Assembly (NCBI GenBank): GCA_021771715.1
Contig: JAETOO010000011.1
Span: 52,858-116,857 of the forward strand
Direction of reading: 5' to 3'
Source of the DNA: Oscillospiraceae bacterium
GTDB lineage: Bacteria > Bacillota > Clostridia > Lachnospirales > Lachnospiraceae
Length of the DNA stretch: 64,000 bases
This document shows, one piece after another, positions 33,463-42,361 of the stretch. The stretch's first letter is position 1; each line of letters begins with the position of its first letter. The position numbers were made by a program, and so were the translations under genes. The notes under the pieces are model-generated. The model was not told the origin of the DNA. It searched no databases and was given only the letters and a program-made list of their open reading frames with translations.

Positions 33463-35532
33463 TCACAGCGCATCCAGCGCCTCATTCAGCTTTTCCGTGC
33501 CCGGCAGGACAAATCTTCCGTTCTCGATCAGCGCCCTCCGGCTGCCGTCCGCATGGATGACCTCGATGCGCCCCAGCTCCTCGTACGGGATCGTGATGTC
33601 CGTGTGACAGCCGAAGTACGCCTTTGACGCATCCTCCCTGCGCAGAAGTGAGACCTCATTGTCGCGCGCGATGATCTCCTTCCCGTCCGGGTTGTAGACC
33701 GGCGTGTCCTCCGCCCAGCTGTAGCACGTATCTCCAACCGCAAAGTGCGGCCCCATCTTCTCCGCGATCAGAATCGGCAGCTTGTCCGCGATCTGATACC
33801 GCTGCGCCATCGCGTACGCCGCTGTGTTCGTGCCGATCGCGAACTCCCCGAGCGGCAGCCAGTCGTGGTGGAACATGACATTCTCAAAAACGTACGCCTG
33901 ATTCTCCGCCTCGTCCGCAAAGTTCGCACAGCGATACTGCGTGGTCTTGCCGTCCGCAAACGCGATCTCCAGATCCCGGTAGTTCAGCCCGTCGAGGTAG
34001 ACCTGCTTCACATGCAGCGTCCCGTTCGTCCCCGCCAGCTTCGGCGAGGTGAAGACCTCTCCGACCGGAATGTTCACATCCGCCACGCAGTTCTCAAACA
34101 GCGTCTGCCGCGCGGGGTCGCTCCGCTCCAGGAGCGCGACCGTCAGATCGGTGCGGTTCCCGTCCCGCCCCTCGATGTGCACGGCCACTCCCTCATCCAG
34201 CGCGTCAATCAGCGTCTGCTGCATGTCGCGGTACAGCTGGTAGTCCAGCGTGTTGATTTTTACCGTCTCCCGGAAAATGGCCTCAAACTGCTCCCCGATC
34301 TCCGGCACCGGGAACGCGATGATCGTAAAGCTGCGCTCTTTCCCGATGATGTACTGGTTGACCAGCTGCGCGGCCTCGTTCGACAAGGTCGTCTCGAGCT
34401 GCTGCTGTTTCTGGGAAAAATGATAGCTGTGCGGGTTGGCAAGCGGCGCAAACGGCGCCTCCCCGAACGTCTCCACAACCGCCGGGCCCGCATGCCAGGC
34501 CGCAAGCTGTCTGTACGTTTCATACGTTGTGCGCATCACGCCCAGCTTCCGCTCGACAAACCGCCGGTCGAGGTAGATCGCCTGGTCCGCGCGGTGGTCG
34601 TACTCGAACTGCTTGTTCGGGACGCCCCCGGTGTAGCCGATGCGCAGATTCTGCTTTTTATTCAGGGTGCTGACCGCAGCGCGGTAGATGACGGGGCGCA
34701 GTCCCATCTTCGCAAAGTTCTCGACGGCGCGCCGGATCATGCGCTCGAAGCCAAGCTGATAGCGGATGTTGACCGTCCGCTTGATCGAGAGATCCTTGCC
34801 GCCGAGCACGAAGCCGATCCGGTATCCCTCCGTGTACGTGTCCGCCATCGCGCCGATCTCCTCCTCGGAGAGCGTGTTCAGAAATGAGGCCATCCGAAGC
34901 TCATTCTCCGACACGTACTCGCCGTAACGGTACAGGTAGCGCAGATCCCCGAGGTCTGACTCCATGATGATGTTTGTCGCAAAATCGAGCTCCGGGTCGA
35001 TCCCCTCCCGCACGCGGCGCGCGACAAACAGATCGCTGTAATCGCTCGCGAACCAGTAGACGATCTGCTGGATCTCCCTGTACTCCGGGAGCGTCTCGCC
35101 CTCGAAGCGGTTGTAAATCTCGATAAACAGCTCCAGGCAGACGACCGTCTCCTCGAGCCGCCCCTCAAACGCGTACACCAGAAGCGCGCGCAGCTCCGTG
35201 TACAGAAAACTCAGGATTCTTCCGTGCACCTCGCCGAGCTGTTCCACGGCGTAGGCCGGGTTCCCGTAGCTCTCCCCATAGTGCTCCGGCAGGATATCCG
35301 CGTACATGGCGTGGTTCAGCTCCTGCCACTGCGCCAGCGTGTAGCCCTCGGTCTCCCCGCTCTCGAGCTTTCCTCTCAGCTCATCCACCCACAGCAGAAA
35401 TTCCGCCGTCTTTTCAAAATAAACGCAAAAAGGGGCGGGGACGGTCCTGTCGCCGCGGATCCCGCGAATCCGCTCCAGCGCAAGGCCGTACCGCTCCCTG
35501 AGATAAGTTTCCTTTTCTGTCATCTGTTCCAT
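33463..35532 (-). CDS. M29-like aminopeptidase with a long N-terminal domain
   Basis: A 689-residue protein. The C-terminal part (about 430-660) reads like thermophilic aminopeptidase M29: HIEGRDGNRTDLTVALLE, DVNIPVGEVFTSPKLAGTNG, LGEFAIGTNTAAYAM, ILIAEKMGPHFAVGDTCYSW. The Glu/His/Asp residues in these blocks are the expected metal and catalytic ligands. The first 400 residues are helical and not part of M29; clostridial homologues are commonly long. Cytoplasmic, no signal. Upstream are repeats of a membrane protein gene tail; downstream is the pur promoter. Confidence 0.82.
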   Translation of the reverse strand: MEQMTEKETYLRERYGLALERIRGIRGDRTVPAPFCVYFEKTAEFLLWVDELRGKLESGETEGYTLAQWQELNHAMYADILPEHYGESYGNPAYAVEQLGEVHGRILSFLYTELRALLVYAFEGRLEETVVCLELFIEIYNRFEGETLPEYREIQQIVYWFASDYSDLFVARRVREGIDPELDFATNIIMESDLGDLRYLYRYGEYVSENELRMASFLNTLSEEEIGAMADTYTEGYRIGFVLGGKDLSIKRTVNIRYQLGFERMIRRAVENFAKMGLRPVIYRAAVSTLNKKQNLRIGYTGGVPNKQFEYDHRADQAIYLDRRFVERKLGVMRTTYETYRQLAAWHAGPAVVETFGEAPFAPLANPHSYHFSQKQQQLETTLSNEAAQLVNQYIIGKERSFTIIAFPVPEIGEQFEAIFRETVKINTLDYQLYRDMQQTLIDALDEGVAVHIEGRDGNRTDLTVALLERSDPARQTLFENCVADVNIPVGEVFTSPKLAGTNGTLHVKQVYLDGLNYRDLEIAFADGKTTQYRCANFADEAENQAYVFENVMFHHDWLPLGEFAIGTNTAAYAMAQRYQIADKLPILIAEKMGPHFAVGDTCYSWAEDTPVYNPDGKEIIARDNEVSLLRREDASKAYFGCHTDITIPYEELGRIEVIHADGSRRALIENGRFVLPGTEKLNEALDAL

Positions 35533-35591
35533 TCTCTATCCACCTGCTTTTCTGATTAGACCACTCCCGCCGCAGCGCTTCTGCTATCCGA

Positions 35592-35760
35592 CCGTAAGTC
35601 CCAGACACACGATGAAGAACCAGCTTGCAGCCGCTTCAACGTCTCTGTCACCTGATCACAAGTCTCAAGCATACGATGAAGACCGGCCTGCAGCCGCTTC
35701 GGTCTCTCTGTCATCTGGCCGCGAGTCCCAGACACACGATGAAAAACCAGCCTGCGACCG
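35592..35760 (-). repeat. Triplicated 3' end of the small membrane protein gene (63-64 bp period)
   Basis: The last residues of the gene ending at 35711 (FIVCLGLAAR and stop) recur twice downstream, at about 64-bp spacing, still readable as FIVCLRLVIR-stop and FIVCLGLTVG-stop. Shared landmarks are AAGTC at 35597 and 35661, GAGTC at 35724. Confidence 0.82.
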
Positions 35761-36034
35761 CAACTGTGCTCAGGATTGTGCCGAGCTTGCTGCACAGGTA
35801 CGACTTGCACTCGTCCTTGAAGCTCGTTAAGCCGTATCCGAGGCCGCAGCACGCCATCACGATTCCCGTAAATCCCGCCGCGCCGATCCAGGTGTTTGCC
35901 AGCCCCTTCATCAAAAATGAGATGCCCAGAAGCGCCGCCAGCACGAGCACGGACAGCACCCCCAGCACCGCCGACGCGACACCGTTCGCCGAGTATTTCT
36001 TTTCCTCAAAGGAATATACCTGTCGTTTCGCCAT
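35711..36034 (-). CDS. Small membrane protein, possibly DUF6142-type
   Basis: A 107-residue protein with a hydrophilic N-terminus (MAKRQVYSFEEKKYSANGVA) and three hydrophobic segments (ASAVLGVLSVLVLAALLGIS, about residues 50-66, and TILSTVAVAGWFFIVCLGLA). It resembles small Lachnospiraceae membrane proteins I remember as DUF6142, with no assigned function. GAGAGAAGAGG precedes the ATG. It is bracketed by two repeat zones: a 41-bp array upstream and copies of its own tail downstream. Confidence 0.7.
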   Translation of the reverse strand: MAKRQVYSFEEKKYSANGVASAVLGVLSVLVLAALLGISFLMKGLANTWIGAAGFTGIVMACCGLGYGLTSFKDECKSYLCSKLGTILSTVAVAGWFFIVCLGLAAR

Positions 36035-36070
36035 ATCCTCTTCTCTCCTGCCTGCGCAGCCTGCTTACAT

Positions 36071-36299
36071 CTCCGTTGGCTGCACACCCTGCATACGCTG
36101 GTTACGTTTTTCTCCATTGCCTGCGCGCCCTGCATTTCCAGGTTACATTTTTCTCCGTTGGCTGCACGCCCTGCATTCCCAGGTTACGTTTTTCTCCGTT
36201 GGCTGCGCGCCCTGCATTCCCAGGTTACATTTTCTCCGTTGGCTGCGCGCCCTGCATTCCTAGGTTACATTTTTCTCCGTTGGCTGTGCGCTCTCCATG
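36071..36299 (-). repeat. 41-bp intergenic tandem repeat array
   Basis: Five fairly complete units plus degenerate ends between the VanZ stop and the next start. A unit begins ATGCAGGGCGCGCAGCCAAC and ends GGAGAAAAATGTAACCTGGA. Units run head to tail without spacers and one is a base shorter. Each holds GGAG, ATG and TAA in register, like a ribosome binding site with a start-stop pair. No CRISPR features. Confidence 0.88.
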
Positions 36300-36326
36300 T
36301 ACGGCCCCTTTTATGAGTTACTCGTA

Positions 36327-36797
36327 TCACCTAGTCACGCCGTCCTGCCGGAAATACCACCGGCTCGAAATCCAGAATGCCGCGTAGCCCAGCACTGCGC
36401 CCAGCGTGTTCAAGATCATGTCGTCGACATCGAAGCAGCCCACCTGAAACAGAAGCTGGGAAAACTCGATCAGCGCGCTGATCTCAAAGCCGAGCGCTCC
36501 GACCCGCCACACGCTCCTGACCTCTCTTGTGAGAACCGGCAGCAGCATGCCGAACGGCATGAAGCCGATTACGTTGCCTGCCAGATTCAAAAACACAGCA
36601 CGATATCCGAGGATATCCCGGTAGCGCAGGTAGCGGCAGATCTCGCGGAACGGGCGGATATTGTAGCTGTACGCGGACGCGCCCATCCCTCTGCCGTAGC
36701 TCTCCGCAAAAAACAGAAAGTAAATCAGTCCGACGATGTAGACGCCGAACAGACACGCCCCGGATATCTTGATCCCCTTCCTGACCGCTGCAGTCAT
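36327..36797 (-). CDS. VanZ-family membrane protein
   Basis: A 156-residue four-helix protein: IYFLFFAESYGRG after helix 1, FREICRYLRYRD, NLAGNVIGFMPFGMLLPVL (the VanZ signature), and the C-terminal GCFDVDDMILNTLGAVLGYA. VanZ proteins are linked to glycopeptide tolerance and antibiotic entry, mechanism unsettled. The start overlaps the stop of the 50-codon gene (TGATG). Confidence 0.88.
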   Translation of the reverse strand: MTAAVRKGIKISGACLFGVYIVGLIYFLFFAESYGRGMGASAYSYNIRPFREICRYLRYRDILGYRAVFLNLAGNVIGFMPFGMLLPVLTREVRSVWRVGALGFEISALIEFSQLLFQVGCFDVDDMILNTLGAVLGYAAFWISSRWYFRQDGVTR

Positions 36798-36949
36798 CAG
36801 AACGTGATCTCACCTTTCGCCTTCATCAGCCTGGCAGCGCTGACCAGCAAAAGGATACCGGATGTGATGCCCGTCACCAGAATCACAATCCCCATCACGA
36901 GATTCCACACCGCCGAATGTGATACCGCTACATACAATTTTTCTTTCAT
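36797..36949 (-). CDS. 50-residue one- or two-helix membrane protein
   Basis: A 50-residue protein (MKEKLYVAVSHSAVWNLVMG start) dominated by a hydrophobic stretch VIVTGITSGILLLVSAA-like and a basic end (RLMKAKGEITF). GAGGTG precedes ATG 36949. It overlaps VanZ by one base and follows pyrE by 39 bp. No family recognised; coupled expression with VanZ is certain from the overlap. Confidence 0.7.
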   Translation of the reverse strand: MKEKLYVAVSHSAVWNLVMGIVILVTGITSGILLLVSAARLMKAKGEITF

Positions 36950-36988
36950 ATTCACCTCTTCGATCCTTTCCAAACTGCGAGCCACACG

Positions 36989-37663
36989 TTACCTTGCCCC
37001 ATATTTCTCATAATATGCATCAATCGCCGCCTTCATCGCATCGTCGATGATCACGCGGCCCTTGTACTCGCGGTTGTACAGATGCTCCACAACCTCCGCC
37101 ATCGTCACGATCGCGGTCGTCTTCAGACCGTACTTCTCCTCGATCTCGCAAAGCGCGCTCTTCTCGCCCTGCCCGCGCTCCATGCGGTCCACCGAGACGA
37201 CGAGACCGAGCACGTTGACATCGCCCTGCGCCTGGATGATCGGCAGCGTCTCCTGAATCGAGGTGCCTGCTGTCGTCACATCCTCGATAATCACGACCTG
37301 ATCCCCGTCCGAGATCGGGCTGCCCAGCAGGATTCCCTTGTCCCCGTGATCCTTGACCTCCTTGCGGTTCGAGCAGTACCGGATGTCCTTCCCGTACAGC
37401 TCACTGATCGCCGCCGTCGCCGCTACCGTGAGCGGGATGCCCTTGTACGCCGGCCCGAACAGCACGTCAAAATCCGTGCCGAACTTTTCCTGAATCGCCC
37501 GCGCGTAGTATCCGCCAAGTCTGCGCAGCTGTGTGCCGGTGCGGTAGAATCCGGTATTCACAAAGAACGGCGTCTTTCTCCCGCTCTTCGTCACAAAATC
37601 GCCGAACCGCAGCACCTCACAGTCCACCATAAACTCGATAAATTCCTGCTTGTACGCTTCCAT
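36989..37663 (-). CDS. pyrE: Orotate phosphoribosyltransferase
   Basis: A 224-residue type I phosphoribosyltransferase: LRFGDFVTKSGRKTPFFVNT, VLFGPAYKGIPLTVAATAAI and the PRPP loop VVIIEDVTTAGTSIQ. It joins orotate and PRPP to give OMP. AAGGAG precedes the ATG. It has its own promoter, separate from pyrD-K-F, with tcdA and an M20 peptidase in between. Confidence 0.96.
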   Translation of the reverse strand: MEAYKQEFIEFMVDCEVLRFGDFVTKSGRKTPFFVNTGFYRTGTQLRRLGGYYARAIQEKFGTDFDVLFGPAYKGIPLTVAATAAISELYGKDIRYCSNRKEVKDHGDKGILLGSPISDGDQVVIIEDVTTAGTSIQETLPIIQAQGDVNVLGLVVSVDRMERGQGEKSALCEIEEKYGLKTTAIVTMAEVVEHLYNREYKGRVIIDDAMKAAIDAYYEKYGAR

Positions 37664-37755
37664 GCTCTATTCTCCTTATCCATCTTCCTGCGCCGCCCTG
37701 CGGCTGAAGCACCGCACGCAGCCTCTTTTGCGGCATCTCTGCCGCCGTCTGGTAC

Positions 37756-37784
37756 ATTCTAACATAGAGCAGCAGGACATTCAA
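37756..37784 (-). promoter_or_regulatory. pyrE promoter
   Basis: TTGAAT (37779-37784) and TAGAAT (37756-37761), 17-bp spacer; leader of about 85 nt without an obvious terminator. Confidence 0.7.
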
Positions 37785-37856
37785 GCCCCGCTTGCCCGGA
37801 CACGCGCCGTCTGCTGCCGCCATTTTCTCTGATCACTCCACGCGGCACAGGACCGT

Positions 37857-38792
37857 CTATCGCCTCCGCTGCATGGCGCCGCATCCCGGCGCTGCGAGAT
37901 CCTTGATCACCTCGCCCGCAAGGATCAGTCCCGCGACCGACGGCACGAAGGCGACGCTCCCGGGTGTCTGGCGGCGTGCGCCGCCTGCCGCCTCCTGTTC
38001 CCCGCCTGAGCGCGTGACTAATTCCGTCCGTTTCTGTCCCTCACCCGGGTGCATGGTTAATTCCGTCTGTTCCTGCCTCTCACCCAGGTGCATGGTCGAT
38101 TCTGTCTGTTCCTGCTCCTCGCCCGGGTGCATCGCCGGTTCCGTCTGTTCCCGTTCCGCGCCCGAATGCATCGCCGGTTCCGTCTGTTCCCGTTCCGCGC
38201 CCGGGTGCATGGCCGGTTCCGTCGAGTACACGACCTTCAGCCGCTCAATTCCGCGCTTTTTCAACTCGCGCCGCATCACCTTTGCGAGCGGGCACACGGA
38301 GGTTTCATAGATATCCGCCACCCGGAACGATGTCGGGTCCAGCTTATTCCCGGCGCCCATCGAGCTGATGACCGGGGTTCCCGCCTGCACGGCCTGCTGC
38401 ACGAGCTGCAGCTTCCCCGTCACCGTGTCGATCGCGTCCACGACGTAGTCATACTGCGAGAAATCAAACTGGTCTGCGGTCTCCGGCAGGTAGAAGGTGC
38501 GGTACGTATGTACCCGGATGTCCGGGTTGATCTCGCAAACCCGCTCCCGCATGACGTCCACCTTGTACCTTCCGACCGTGCGCATCGTCGCGATGATCTG
38601 ACGGTTGATATTTGACAGGCTCACCTTGTCGCTGTCAATCAGATCCAGCGTCCCGACACCGCTGCGCGCGAGCGCCTCGGCCACGTAGCCCCCGACTCCG
38701 CCGATCCCAAAGACAGCGACCCGGCTGCTCGCCAGCCGCTCCAGGCCTTCCCGCCCCAGGAGCAGCTCCGTCCTCGAAAACTGATTCTCCAT
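37857..38792 (-). CDS. tcdA: tRNA threonylcarbamoyladenosine dehydratase with internal repeat expansion
   Basis: A 311-residue E1-like enzyme: FSRTELLLGREGLERLASSR, nucleotide loop GIGGVGGYVAEALARSGVG, DLIDSDKVSLSNINRQ, YVVDAIDTVTGKLQL. TcdA cyclises t6A to ct6A on tRNAs using ATP. After VVYSTE, where the family has a short loop before the last helices (GSVAFVPSVAGLILAGEVIK), there are about six 13-residue repeats such as TEPAMHPGAEREQ. The ATG at 38792 has GGAGG; the frame to 38861 does not. Confidence 0.9.
   Translation of the reverse strand: MENQFSRTELLLGREGLERLASSRVAVFGIGGVGGYVAEALARSGVGTLDLIDSDKVSLSNINRQIIATMRTVGRYKVDVMRERVCEINPDIRVHTYRTFYLPETADQFDFSQYDYVVDAIDTVTGKLQLVQQAVQAGTPVISSMGAGNKLDPTSFRVADIYETSVCPLAKVMRRELKKRGIERLKVVYSTEPAMHPGAEREQTEPAMHSGAEREQTEPAMHPGEEQEQTESTMHLGERQEQTELTMHPGEGQKRTELVTRSGGEQEAAGGARRQTPGSVAFVPSVAGLILAGEVIKDLAAPGCGAMQRRR
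37989..38222 (-). repeat. 39-bp in-frame tandem repeat array inside tcdA
   Basis: Six units of 39 bp encode variants of TEPAMHPGAEREQ. The first two are nearly identical and later ones diverge (TESTMHLGERQEQ, TELTMHPGEGQKR), suggesting growth from the 5' side. Confidence 0.9.
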
Positions 38793-38948
38793 GACACTCC
38801 TCCATACTGATGATCTCTCTACGCATACCGTCAGTGAACCGCCGTCTGATTCTCGCCGCACGCTTCGTCAGCAATGTGCGTTTCGCACTGCGTCAACTGC
38901 CGCTGAAATCCCGGCCGGTCTTCACAACATTTTACACTACATGGCAGC

Positions 38949-40079
38949 TCACTTCTGCTCACTGATGCATGCCAGTTCGACAAGTGCCTCCGCCACCTCC
39001 GCCATCACATCGACGGTCGTGTACTCCTTCACCGAATGCACGCTCTCCATACCGCAGGCGAGTACGATCCCCTCGATTCCGTTTGCCGCAAAGCCGTTGT
39101 TGTCGCTCGCGCCAAAGCTCTCCTGCGGATCAAACGGATAGCCCAGCTTTTCACACACGCTCCTGAAATTTCGCACCGCCACACTGTCCATTCCCGTCTC
39201 ATATGCCCGGCAGCCGATCCGCTTCGTCACCGTGCTCTGGCCTCCGTGGCGCTCCGCCGCAACCGCAAAGAGCGATTCGATCCGCTCCATCTCCTTCAGT
39301 GCCCGCTCGTGGCAGTAGCTTCGGATCTCCCCGCCCACGGTGCAGCGCTCCGGCACGATATTTCTTCCGGTGCCGCCTGAGATCTCCCCGATATTGACGG
39401 TCGTCTCCGCGTCAAGACGCCCCATCTGGATCGCGCTGACCGCCTCCGACGCGATCAAGATCGCATGGATTCCGCGCTCCGGCTCAAAGCCCGCATGCGC
39501 CGCTCGCCCCTGAATCTGCACCTGAAACGAGATAATCGACGGAGCCTTGTACAAAAAAGTCCCGGTTCCTCCCGATCCGTCCAGCACGTAAGCCTCGCGG
39601 GAGCGAAGCTTCGAGAAATCAAACTGCTCGAGCCCGACGTCGTACAGCTCCTCGCCGTAAGAGAACAGCAGCTCGATCGTCCGGTGCGGGATCTTTTTCT
39701 CCTTCAGCACCCGAACCACCTCGAAAATCTCCACAACACCGGACAGGTCATCCGCGCCCAGCACGGTATCTCCCGCGCTCGTGATCCGGCCGTCCTCCTG
39801 CAAGATCGCTCTCTTCCCGATCGCCGGGGCCACAGAGTCCAGATGGGCCGAAAACAGCACCGGCGTCCCCGGGAGTTCTCCCTCGATGACTGCATAGATA
39901 TTGCCCGCGTCCGCGCCGACCTTGTGGTACGTGTCGTCCTCCTCCCACGAAATTCCGAGCGCGTCAAGCTGCCGCTCCACCTCATCTGCCATCTTCCGCT
40001 CCCCCAGCGACGGATTGTCGATTGTCACCAGGTGAAGGAACTGCTCTGTCAGCCTCTGTCTGTTTACTCTCTCTCCCAT
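38949..40079 (-). CDS. M20-family metallopeptidase, PepT-like
   Basis: A 376-residue zinc peptidase: LFSAHLDSVAP (metal His and catalytic Asp), VLGADDLSGVVEIFE (bridging Asp), FSYGEELYDVG (catalytic Glu), a lid domain (FQVQIQGRAAHAGFEPERGI) and a C-terminal ESVHSVKEYTT metal His. It is closest to clostridial PepT-like peptidases, whose substrate is a short peptide. GGAGG precedes the ATG. Placement between pyr genes and tcdA suggests no functional link. Confidence 0.88.
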   Translation of the reverse strand: MGERVNRQRLTEQFLHLVTIDNPSLGERKMADEVERQLDALGISWEEDDTYHKVGADAGNIYAVIEGELPGTPVLFSAHLDSVAPAIGKRAILQEDGRITSAGDTVLGADDLSGVVEIFEVVRVLKEKKIPHRTIELLFSYGEELYDVGLEQFDFSKLRSREAYVLDGSGGTGTFLYKAPSIISFQVQIQGRAAHAGFEPERGIHAILIASEAVSAIQMGRLDAETTVNIGEISGGTGRNIVPERCTVGGEIRSYCHERALKEMERIESLFAVAAERHGGQSTVTKRIGCRAYETGMDSVAVRNFRSVCEKLGYPFDPQESFGASDNNGFAANGIEGIVLACGMESVHSVKEYTTVDVMAEVAEALVELACISEQK

Positions 40080-40284
40080 AATCCAGCCTCCACAATCTCT
40101 GCCTCAATTTATCCTTTACTCGTTTGCCATACTGCGGCATCGCCCATGCGTTCCCGCGGCTTGTTCTCTGCCGATAGATCCCCTGACCATCGCATGGTTC
40201 TTCCACATCTATCCCTTATCTCCGACGATCAATCACCCGGGCATCCCATTGCCCTTCCATGACTCAGTCAATCAATCGCCCATC

Positions 40285-41190
40285 TCAGCGCACCGCTCCG
40301 ATCAAGTCGCTGACCTGCGCAAAGCCGTACCGCTCCATGTACGCCTCGATCCCCGCTGCCACCTCGAGCGTCACCCCGGGATTGCGGAAATTCGCTGTGC
40401 CGACTGCCACCGCCGTCGCGCCTGCCAGCAGAAACTCGATCGCATCCTCCGCGCCTGCGATTCCGCCCATCCCGATAATCGGCACCTTCACGGCCTGCGC
40501 CGTCTGGTAGACCATGCGCACCGCAACCGGATGCACGGCCGGCCCGGACACTCCGCCGGTCCGGTTCGCGATCGCGAAAGTTCTTTTGTGAATGTCGATC
40601 TTCATCCCGGTCAGCGTGTTAATCAGCGAAAGCGCATCCGCTCCTCCGGCCTCCGCCGCCCGCGCAATCTCTGTGATGTCAGTCACATTCGGGCTCAGCT
40701 TCATGATCACCGGCTGCTTCGCGTGTTTCTTGATCTCTCTCGTGATCGCCTCCACCGCCGCCGGATCCTGGCCAAAGGAAATACCGCCGCACTTCACGTT
40801 CGGGCAGGAAATGTTGATCTCGAGCAGATCCACCGGTTCATCCGCCAGCCGCTCCACCACCTCACAGTAGTCCTCCGTCGTCCTCCCGCAGACATTCACG
40901 ACAATCTTTGTGTCGTACTTCCGCAGAAACGGGATATCCCGCCTGCAAAACACGTCAATGCCCGGATTCTGCAGCCCGATCGCATTCATCATGCCGCTCG
41001 GGATCTCTGCCACCCGCGGCGTGGGATTGCCCGGCCAGGGCACATTCGCCACACCCTTTGTCACCACTGCCCCCAGCCCGGACAGATCCACCAAATCACT
41101 GTACTCCATGCCGGATCCAAATGTCCCCGACGCCGTCATCACCGGATTCTTCAGCTCCACCCCGGCAATTTTCACCCTCAAATCCGTCAT
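40285..41190 (-). CDS. pyrD: Dihydroorotate dehydrogenase, NAD-linked (class 1B) catalytic subunit
   Basis: A 301-residue FMN barrel: KNPVMTASGTFGSGMEYSDL, INISCPNVKCGGISFGQDP (catalytic Cys), IMKLSPNVTDI and PIIGMGGIAGAEDAIEFLLA. Class 1B enzymes need PyrK, encoded just upstream. It oxidises dihydroorotate. GGAGGAG precedes the ATG. The pyrK-pyrD gap of 221 bp contains an imperfect repeat. Confidence 0.96.
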   Translation of the reverse strand: MTDLRVKIAGVELKNPVMTASGTFGSGMEYSDLVDLSGLGAVVTKGVANVPWPGNPTPRVAEIPSGMMNAIGLQNPGIDVFCRRDIPFLRKYDTKIVVNVCGRTTEDYCEVVERLADEPVDLLEINISCPNVKCGGISFGQDPAAVEAITREIKKHAKQPVIMKLSPNVTDITEIARAAEAGGADALSLINTLTGMKIDIHKRTFAIANRTGGVSGPAVHPVAVRMVYQTAQAVKVPIIGMGGIAGAEDAIEFLLAGATAVAVGTANFRNPGVTLEVAAGIEAYMERYGFAQVSDLIGAVR

Positions 41191-41270
41191 ATTCTCCTCC
41201 GCGCCGCCATCCGGCGGCCTGTCCTATTCTCTCTCAAATTCACAACCAGACGCCATCCGTCCCGTCACAA

Positions 41271-41395
41271 TTTCACCGGATAACCAATGGCAATCCCAAA
41301 CATGCTTTCATCGACCATCTTCCCTGCCACCGTTTCACCGAATCACCAATGGCAGTCCCAGGCGTACCCTCATCGGCCAGCTTCCGTTCTCACAG
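41271..41395 (-). repeat. Imperfect 62-bp tandem duplication between pyrK and pyrD
   Basis: tttcaccggataaccaatgg at 41271 recurs as tttcaccgaatcaccaatgg at 41333, and similarity continues through the unit at roughly 75-80 percent by eye. No ORF. Confidence 0.6.
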
Positions 41396-41411
41396 ACGAC
41401 TCACGACCACG

Positions 41412-42287
41412 CTACAGTTCGACGTCCTCCGCGGAAAAGACCGGCCCCTCCTTGCAGACGCGCTTGTTGTGCACCTGCGAGTGCTCATCCAGTTCCTTCG
41501 ACTTGCAGACACACGCCAAGCAGGCGCCGATTCCGCAGGCCATCCGCTCCTCGAGAGACAGCCAGCACTCGATCCCGTTCTCCTCCGCATACGATTTCAC
41601 CGCGCGCAGCATCGGCGTCGGCCCACAGGCAAATATCACATCCGCCTGTATGTCATTCTCCCGGATGCAGTCAAGCACATTTCCCTTTGTGCCAACGCTT
41701 CCGTCCTCCGTCGCGATGGAAAGCGACGCATGCTCTGAGAGCTCTTTTTCCAGGAACGTTCCGGCGTCGCGGTAGCCCATCACCGCCTGCACACTGCCAG
41801 ACTGTGCACTGGCAGCCTGCTCACCGTCCGCCTGCTCGTTCATGGCCTGTGTCCTGTCCATCTTCTCACCGCCCGCCAGCGCACTGCATTCCAGCTCCCG
41901 CGCCAGCGCGACCATCGGCGGAATCCCGATCCCGCCGCCGATCAGGACCGACCGCCTGCCTGCACCGCGCTCCACCGGAAATCCGTTGCCCAGCGGCCCG
42001 AGAAGCTCGATCTGGTCTCCTGCCTGATACGCGCTGAACTCCTCCGTGCCGGTCCCGGGCCCCGTCACGCGGTACACAATCCGAAGCCTGCCGTTTTCCC
42101 GGTCGATCTCGCAGAGGCTGATCGGCCGCGGCAGAAGCTTCGCCTTGTCCCGGCAGTACACGGAGACGAACTGCCCCGGCCGCGCGATCGCGGCGATCCG
42201 CTCCGTCTGAATCCACATACTGTATATCTGCGCGCCCACCTGCTCCTGAGAGAGCACAGACGCAAATTCCCTGAACTTCTCTGCCAT
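41412..42287 (-). CDS. pyrK: Dihydroorotate dehydrogenase electron-transfer subunit
   Basis: A 291-residue FAD and 2Fe-2S protein. FAD domain (GQFVSVYCRDKAKLLPRPIS), NAD domain (LIGGGIGIPPMVALARELE) and C-terminal cluster motif CGIGACLACVC plus a later Cys. It passes electrons from PyrD to NAD. A 27-residue Gln/Ala/Asp-rich stretch (AMNEQADGEQAASAQSGSVQ) interrupts the NAD domain where the family is compact, so the protein is about 30 residues long for its type. ATG 42287 has AAAGGG at 8 bp. Confidence 0.93.
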   Translation of the reverse strand: MAEKFREFASVLSQEQVGAQIYSMWIQTERIAAIARPGQFVSVYCRDKAKLLPRPISLCEIDRENGRLRIVYRVTGPGTGTEEFSAYQAGDQIELLGPLGNGFPVERGAGRRSVLIGGGIGIPPMVALARELECSALAGGEKMDRTQAMNEQADGEQAASAQSGSVQAVMGYRDAGTFLEKELSEHASLSIATEDGSVGTKGNVLDCIRENDIQADVIFACGPTPMLRAVKSYAEENGIECWLSLEERMACGIGACLACVCKSKELDEHSQVHNKRVCKEGPVFSAEDVEL

Positions 42288-42361
42288 ACCCATTCCCTTT
42301 CTACGTGCCTTTTCTCGATCTGACTGCTTAGAAAAATTACATTCCGATTATCTCATCTCTG

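Noticed and set aside
36071..36299. CRISPR-like repeat array
   Set aside because: Units are head to tail without unique spacers and vary gradually; no cas genes nearby. It is a minisatellite.
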